NCBI GenBank assembly: GCA_002368665.1 | Contig: DFEK01000006.1 | Location: 57,747-121,746 of the forward strand | Direction: 5' to 3' | Length of the DNA: 64,000 nt | DNA from: Lachnospiraceae bacterium UBA3804 | GTDB taxonomy: Bacteria > Bacillota > Clostridia > Lachnospirales > Lachnospiraceae | Notes under the pieces: generated by a model | The model's input: only the letters and a program-made list of their open reading frames with translations | What the model was told of the DNA's origin: nothing | The model's database searches: none | Program-made: the position numbers and the translations under genes | In this document: piece after piece, positions 59,805 through 64,000 of the stretch | Position numbering within the stretch: the first letter of the stretch is position 1 | How the letters are laid out: each line of letters opens with the position of its first letter

Positions 59805-60826
59805 AAAAATCTTACAGGAAACTTATGGGTGCCATGCCGGCATTTGCCGTTCTGACCGTTATGATGCTTATGGCGGTCATGACAGGATGTACAAAGAAAA
59901 AGACTACGCCTGTAGTACATGCGATTTCCTATCGCTATGCGACTGCCCAAGAAGGCGCCAAACTTCTTCTGGAAAATGAAGAGTATTATTCCGGATTCAG
60001 CCAGAATGATCTGGACTATAAAATGCAGAAGTCAGGCGCCGGTATGGACGAATATCTGGATTTTTCCGGGAAACAGGTGAAGGATTTCACGGCAAGAGAG
60101 CAGAAGCTGATCGATGAATGTTTCGAAGAAATGGAAAAAACGATTGCCGATAATAACTACACCCTTCCGCCTCTTGAAGAAATCGTGTTGATCAAAACCA
60201 CAATGGAGGAAGAACCCGGAGCAGGGGCTTATACACATGGTACACAGATTTATATCGGCGAACAGTATCTGATCCATTTGGCAAGAAATCCGATCCTGGA
60301 TAAGGATTCATTCATATCCTTATTATGGCATGAATTGTTTCACTGCCTGACCAGATGCAATCCCGATTTCCGGGAAGAGATGTATTCGTTGATTCATTTT
60401 ACCGTTGTGGAAGATGACTACAAATTGCCGCCGTCCGTATTCGAGTATCATATCAGCAATCCCGATGTGGAGCATCACAATTCATATGCAACGTTTCGGA
60501 TCGAAGGCAGGGAGATCGACTGCTTTACGGATTTTGTAACCACAATGCATTATGCCGAGTCACAGAGTGATTTCTTCAGCTGCGGAACGACGGCGCTCAT
60601 TCCGACAGACGGAACGGACACATATTACACACCGGAGCAGGCGGATAATTTCGACGAAATCTTCGGTATGAATACCGATTATGTGATCGATCCCGAGGAG
60701 TGCATGGCCGACAATTTTGCATTGGCAATGCACTACGGATTGGATGGTGAAGAGGGTGAAGGATACAACAGCCCCGAGATCATTGAAGGAATTCTTAAAT
60801 ATGTAAGTGCAACGCCCTCAAATTAA
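59801..60826 (+). CDS. Lipoprotein with zinc-metalloprotease HExxH motif
   Basis: This is a putative surface peptidase. It has 341 residues with a lipoprotein signal (MMLMAVMTGCTKKK, lipobox MTG-C). The zinc motif is HELFH at residues 177-181 (LLWHELFHCL). A possible third ligand is the Glu of DPEECMADNFA near 307-312, in an E-x-x-A/D-N arrangement as in gluzincin-like lipoproteins. A hydrophobic flank before HELFH fits an active-site helix. The family is not identified. It is translationally coupled to the preceding lipoprotein, so both probably act at the outer membrane face. Confidence 0.78.
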   Translation: MKKSYRKLMGAMPAFAVLTVMMLMAVMTGCTKKKTTPVVHAISYRYATAQEGAKLLLENEEYYSGFSQNDLDYKMQKSGAGMDEYLDFSGKQVKDFTAREQKLIDECFEEMEKTIADNNYTLPPLEEIVLIKTTMEEEPGAGAYTHGTQIYIGEQYLIHLARNPILDKDSFISLLWHELFHCLTRCNPDFREEMYSLIHFTVVEDDYKLPPSVFEYHISNPDVEHHNSYATFRIEGREIDCFTDFVTTMHYAESQSDFFSCGTTALIPTDGTDTYYTPEQADNFDEIFGMNTDYVIDPEECMADNFALAMHYGLDGEEGEGYNSPEIIEGILKYVSATPSN

Positions 60827-60847
60827 ATATATAACATACAAGAAAAA

Positions 60848-61474
60848 ATGAAGATTTATATAGACTATGACGATTGCCTTTGCGAAACCGCAAAAGCATT
60901 TACACATATTGCAAAAAAACTGTTCGGGATAGATGTTCCTTATGAGAAAGTACGTTTTTTTAATCTTCAGGATTCGTTTTCACTTACGGATTCAGAATAT
61001 GAACAACTGATGATTGAGGGACATCGGCCGGAAATACTTATGTCGTACGAGGAAACGCCGGGCGCCTGCCGTGTAATTAACGAATGGATTGATGAAAACC
61101 ATGAGGTTTATATCATTACAGGCCGGCCATACAGTGCCTATGATGCGTCACGGAAATGGCTGGATGAACACGGACTTAAGAGGGCGAAACTTTTTTGTCT
61201 TAATAAATACGGCAGGGATTCTTTTATCAAAAACAGTGATTTCAACCTCGGGCTTGAAGAGTATTATCAGATGCATTTTGATTATGCAGTAGAGGATTCA
61301 CCGGCTGCATTCCGATTTTTTGGGCATTTGCTGGATTTAAAGGTGATGGTCTTTGACAGGCCGTGGAACAGGGAGTGCGAGTTCCCAAATGATAACTACA
61401 GGCGATGCATGGATTGGGAAGCGATTCGCCAACAGGTTGAAAAACAGATGATTACTTCAGGAGATATGATATGA
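60848..61474 (+). CDS. HAD-superfamily 5'-nucleotidase-like phosphatase
   Basis: It is predicted to be a nucleotide or small-molecule phosphatase of the 5'(3')-deoxyribonucleotidase (NT5C) type. It has 208 residues. Motif I is IDYDDCLCE with nucleophile Asp6 and acid Asp8. Motif II is YIITGRPYSAYDA. A late acidic pair is present in YAVEDSPAAF. The ribosome site is poor (only A-rich sequence before the ATG), and from here the base composition becomes noticeably A+T-richer than upstream. It shares a four-base overlap with the next small gene. Confidence 0.78.
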   Translation: MKIYIDYDDCLCETAKAFTHIAKKLFGIDVPYEKVRFFNLQDSFSLTDSEYEQLMIEGHRPEILMSYEETPGACRVINEWIDENHEVYIITGRPYSAYDASRKWLDEHGLKRAKLFCLNKYGRDSFIKNSDFNLGLEEYYQMHFDYAVEDSPAAFRFFGHLLDLKVMVFDRPWNRECEFPNDNYRRCMDWEAIRQQVEKQMITSGDMI

Positions 61475-61839
61475 CAGAAAAACTCAAAGGGGCAGTAGCT
61501 TTGTGCAACTCATTAGAGGAATTTGTGAATGCCTTTTTTGATGTTGTTGCCGGCAATAAGGGTGAAATTGAATACATAGCCGGAAATATACCGGCCATAT
61601 ATCACCAGCCCGGATGCAAGTTTATGTTGCAATTTTCAAGAGAACTTGAAGACGGAGAATACTATCAATTGAACATGGATGTGGAGTTGGATGCCGCGAA
61701 TGCGACTTTTCCATATGATCATAAGCTCTACGATGAAAAGGATGGAGACTTAAGAGAATATATACTTCATTCGGAACTATTCAAAAAAACTAGGGAGGTA
61801 CCCGTTGTTAAAGTGAATGTCTATGATGCAGAGACTTGA
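61471..61839 (+). CDS. Small acidic protein of unknown function
   Basis: It is not recognised. It has 122 residues and is acidic, with a predicted mixed fold (SLEEFVNAFFDVVAG helix, then strands such as CKFMLQFSREL and YYQLNMDVEL). There is no signal or membrane segment. The start overlaps the preceding stop (ATGA) with GGAG eight bases earlier, so it is translated from the same message. It may be a partner of the HAD protein or an unrelated cargo gene. About 180 A+T-rich bases follow before the ATPase gene. Confidence 0.65.
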   Translation: MTEKLKGAVALCNSLEEFVNAFFDVVAGNKGEIEYIAGNIPAIYHQPGCKFMLQFSRELEDGEYYQLNMDVELDAANATFPYDHKLYDEKDGDLREYILHSELFKKTREVPVVKVNVYDAET

Positions 61840-61915
61840 TGTATACGGGTATGGAACGATTATATTTCAGTTTTATTGGCTAAAGGGCTGACGACTGAAT
61901 TGTACACAAATGCGC

Positions 61916-61963
61916 AACAAGTCCCCAAAACATGATTTTTACTGTGAGATTTGGGGACTTGTT
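61916..61963. repeat. Perfect 14-bp inverted repeat, operator-like
   Basis: AACAAGTCCCCAAA (61916-61929) and TTTGGGGACTTGTT (61950-61963) are exact inverse copies 20 bases apart. GACTTGTT of the right arm recurs at 61967-61974, 11 bases on, overlapping the -35 box. It could be a repressor site or a transcribed hairpin ending the upstream genes. Confidence 0.75.
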
Positions 61964-61964
61964 A

Positions 61965-61993
61965 TTGACTTGTTGCAGATTGTCAGATATACT
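61965..61993 (+). promoter_or_regulatory. Strong housekeeping-type promoter for the ATPase gene
   Basis: TTGACT (61965-61970) and TATACT (61988-61993) stand at exactly 17 bases. This is the best two-box promoter in the window. The predicted start near 62000 leaves a ~18-base leader containing the GGAGG ribosome site. Confidence 0.75.
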
Positions 61994-62017
61994 CCATACA
62001 GATGGAGGTATTTATTT

Positions 62018-63457
62018 ATGAATAATACATTTATTGGAAGAAAAAATGAAACAGAACTTATACGGAGATACTACGATTCGCCCAAGTCAGAAATGATTGC
62101 GGTATATGGTCGCCGTAGAGTTGGAAAGACATTCCTGATTAAAGAAACAATGGGAGAATTCTTTGATTTTGAATTTGTAGGAATGTATAAGACTCCGGCA
62201 AAGATACAAAGAGAGCTTTTTCAAAAGAAGCTTAATTCTTTATCCGGAGATGATAAAACAGCGCCAAAGGATTGGTATGAGGCGTTTGACAGATTGTCTG
62301 AATATTTGCTCTCACTGAAAAAAAAGAAGGTTGTAGTCTTTCTTGACGAACTTCCTTGGATGGATAATATGAACAGTCGTTTTTTAAGCGCTTTTTCATA
62401 TTTTTGGAATAATTGGAATGGCAAAAAAGTTCTTTTGAAGCTATTTGTATGCGGATCGGCAACAACATGGATGATCGATAAACTGATAGGAGATAAGGGG
62501 GGCTTATATGGCCGTGTCAGCAGGCAGATTTATCTGGCACCATTTACCCTTTGTGAAACAGAACAGTTTTTAAATGATGTAAAAAAGATGAACTACAATA
62601 AGATGCAGGTTCTGGATACGTACATGATCTTTGGAGGTATACCATATTATCTGGACATGTTGAATAGGAATAGACCTCTGACAGCTAATGTCGATAATCT
62701 GTTTTTTGATACGGACGCGCCACTGCGGACAGAATATGATTTTCTGTTCCGATCGTTATTTGTAAAGAGTAACAATTATCGGAAAATAGTTGAGTTTTTA
62801 TCAAAAAAACTTGAAGGGCAGACACGGGAAGAAATACTAGCCGGATGTCGGGTAGAAGGGGGAGAATTAACAACTATATTAAAAAACCTGAATTCTTGTG
62901 ATTTCATCAGAGTATATTATGATCCGAATAAAAAAGAAAAAGGGAAAATATATCAGTTGACGGATATGTTTACTTTGTTTCATATTCGATTTGTAAAACA
63001 TAATAATGGTCAGGACAAGAAATTTTGGACGAAAAAATCGGGAACCGGTGAAATAAATGCATGGTTGGGATATGCATTTGAACAGGTTTGTTTACATCAT
63101 ACAGAGCAGATAAAAGCCGGACTTGGTATTTCAGGAATACTCTGTAATGTATACGCATGGAAAGAAAAGGGTTTTATTGATTCAGATGGAACAAAATGGG
63201 ATGGCGGACAAATAGATCTTATAATAGACAGGGATGATAAGGTGATGAATCTCTGTGAGATAAAATATTCAAAAGACATGTATACAATAACCGGAAAATA
63301 TACAGAGACAATAAGGAAACGGACAAGTTTGTTTAGAAAGCAGAGCAAAACAAAAAAGGCGCTAAGGTGCACTTTTATCACAACATATGGAGTAAAGGAT
63401 AATGACAATAAATCTATTGTTGATAATGAGCTTACGATGGAAGATCTTTTTCGTTGA
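62018..63457 (+). CDS. AAA ATPase with C-terminal nuclease-like domain (COG1672/DUF234 type)
   Basis: This is an orphan ATPase of 479 residues. The ATPase domain has Walker A YGRRRVGKT (residues 30-38) and Walker B VVFLDELPWM with Asp110. A winged-helix-like middle region follows (about 270-330, including FLSKKLEGQTREEILAGCRV). The C-terminal ~130 residues carry a PD-(D/E)xK-like pattern (Asp400 in GQIDLI, Glu414 and Lys416 in CEIKYS). The family's role is unclear; many occur singly in genomes. Composition is A+T-rich with ATA, AGA and TTA codons, unlike regions 1-4, consistent with recent arrival. ATG 62018 is set by GGAGG. The frame opens 36 codons earlier, above the promoter. Confidence 0.85.
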   Translation: MNNTFIGRKNETELIRRYYDSPKSEMIAVYGRRRVGKTFLIKETMGEFFDFEFVGMYKTPAKIQRELFQKKLNSLSGDDKTAPKDWYEAFDRLSEYLLSLKKKKVVVFLDELPWMDNMNSRFLSAFSYFWNNWNGKKVLLKLFVCGSATTWMIDKLIGDKGGLYGRVSRQIYLAPFTLCETEQFLNDVKKMNYNKMQVLDTYMIFGGIPYYLDMLNRNRPLTANVDNLFFDTDAPLRTEYDFLFRSLFVKSNNYRKIVEFLSKKLEGQTREEILAGCRVEGGELTTILKNLNSCDFIRVYYDPNKKEKGKIYQLTDMFTLFHIRFVKHNNGQDKKFWTKKSGTGEINAWLGYAFEQVCLHHTEQIKAGLGISGILCNVYAWKEKGFIDSDGTKWDGGQIDLIIDRDDKVMNLCEIKYSKDMYTITGKYTETIRKRTSLFRKQSKTKKALRCTFITTYGVKDNDNKSIVDNELTMEDLFR

Positions 63458-63555
63458 TACGCAGTTTGACTCATCCCCAAATCATAGCAATTATTAAGAC
63501 CCATGGGGAGTGGTTGCTCGATTACCTCAGAATTTAATATGGGAAAGGAAGAGTC

Positions 63556-64000
63556 ATGAATATAAGGATAGCGGAAGAAAAAGATTTTAATGCAGTAAAA
63601 AAGGTCGTCCAGGAAACGATAATGGAAATCTATCCCAAGTACTATCCGCATGGTGCTGCACTCTTCTTTGCGGAGCATCATTCTGATGAAAACATCATGA
63701 GGGATATCATGGCCGGAATCGTATATCTGCTCATAAGTGACGAAGGAATTCCTGTGGGTACGGTTACTCTTACAAACAACGAAATTGACAGACTCTTTGT
63801 TCTGCCATCGTTCCAGCACAGGGGCTATGGAAGAGCGCTTATGGATATGGCAGAAGAGAAAATATCTTCTGCTTACGATGTGATCATTCTTCACGCATCA
63901 CTTCCGGCAAAGAGTATCTATCTGAAACGAGGTTATCAAGAGGTTGATTATATTAAGATCGACACAGGACACGGAGACTATCTTTGCGCCGATGTTATGG
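63556..64000 (+). CDS. GNAT-family N-acetyltransferase (3' truncated by window)
   Basis: It transfers an acetyl group from acetyl-CoA to an unknown amine. It is open to the window end, with 148 codons visible. The N-terminus is MNIRIAEEKDF. Strand 4 and the acetyl-CoA loop read RLFVLPSFQHRGYGRALMDM (Q-x-R-G-x-G). The later IILHASLPAKSIYLKRGY is the usual motif B region (Y-L-K-R-G-Y). AAGGAAGAG lies upstream of the ATG. It is separated from the ATPase gene by ~100 bases with no clear terminator. Its substrate cannot be inferred. Confidence 0.85.
   Translation, partial: MNIRIAEEKDFNAVKKVVQETIMEIYPKYYPHGAALFFAEHHSDENIMRDIMAGIVYLLISDEGIPVGTVTLTNNEIDRLFVLPSFQHRGYGRALMDMAEEKISSAYDVIILHASLPAKSIYLKRGYQEVDYIKIDTGHGDYLCADVM

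Noticed and set aside
63458..63555. Hairpin or operator between the ATPase and acetyltransferase genes (CCCC/GGGG stretches)
   Set aside because: Only short imperfect pairing can be drawn and there is no T-run, so it is not supported as a terminator or site.

Overview
The window reads as chromosome from an anaerobic, plant-fibre-degrading member of the Clostridia, most likely Lachnospiraceae (Butyrivibrio/Roseburia-like). The reasons are moderate G+C content, ferredoxin-linked 2-oxoacid oxidoreductase, split (two-gene) transketolase, a YesM/YesN-type sugar sensor system, a cellulase with a cellulose-binding module, and an esterase that closely resembles the Butyrivibrio feruloyl esterase Est1E. 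Every supported gene lies on the + strand. No rRNA, tRNA, insertion sequence, integrase or CRISPR array was seen, and no gene-free stretch exceeds 300 bases.

Region 1 (1-12922) is metabolism. A compact tryptophan operon trpEGDCFBA (trpE cut by the window edge) is followed by a new transcription unit with indolepyruvate:ferredoxin oxidoreductase (iorA, iorB) and an arylacetate-CoA ligase. Together these could make aromatic 2-oxoacids from arylacetates, or degrade aromatic amino acids. A PlsY acyltransferase, a membrane-anchored GH5 endoglucanase and UDP-glucose 4-epimerase follow. Region 2 (12979-15093) holds three related membrane proteins, each with a different low-complexity N-terminal repeat.

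Region 3 (15170-40020) is the most unusual part: an ECF sigma factor next to a secretion locus resembling a Gram-positive type IV secretion system. It has a VirB2/TrbC-like pilin, a VirD4-type coupling ATPase, a VirB6-like polytopic protein and a VirB4 ATPase carrying a PrgI/VirB3-like N-terminal membrane domain and long acidic extensions. It also encodes secreted and membrane proteins of unknown function, a STAS-domain protein, a 1728-residue surface protein, a lipoprotein, and two large hydrophilic helical proteins that share repeat modules. No relaxase, integrase or transfer origin is visible. A promoter-like motif (TGCAAC, then GGGGTATTA-like with its first base exactly 21 bases after the T) recurs four times in front of units of this locus, suggesting one sigma-controlled regulon and a dedicated protein-export or contact system rather than a conjugative element.

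Region 4 (40117-57916) looks like a pentose locus, best explained by L-arabinose/arabinofuranose from feruloylated arabinoxylan. It contains an Est1E-like esterase, a YtfQ-like binding lipoprotein with a YesM-type kinase and YesN-type regulator, a sugar ABC transporter, a diguanylate cyclase, two FGGY kinases, L-ribulose-5-phosphate 4-epimerase, transketolase halves and an L-fucose/L-arabinose isomerase-family enzyme. Together they would carry the pentose to xylulose 5-phosphate and the pentose phosphate pathway.

Region 5 (57918-64000) has a small membrane protein, a lipoprotein with calcium-loop-like repeats, a lipoprotein with a zinc protease HExxH motif, and then an A+T-richer tail. The tail holds a HAD-type nucleotidase, a small unknown protein, an AAA ATPase fused to a nuclease-like domain behind a strong promoter with operator-like repeats, and a GNAT acetyltransferase cut by the window end.
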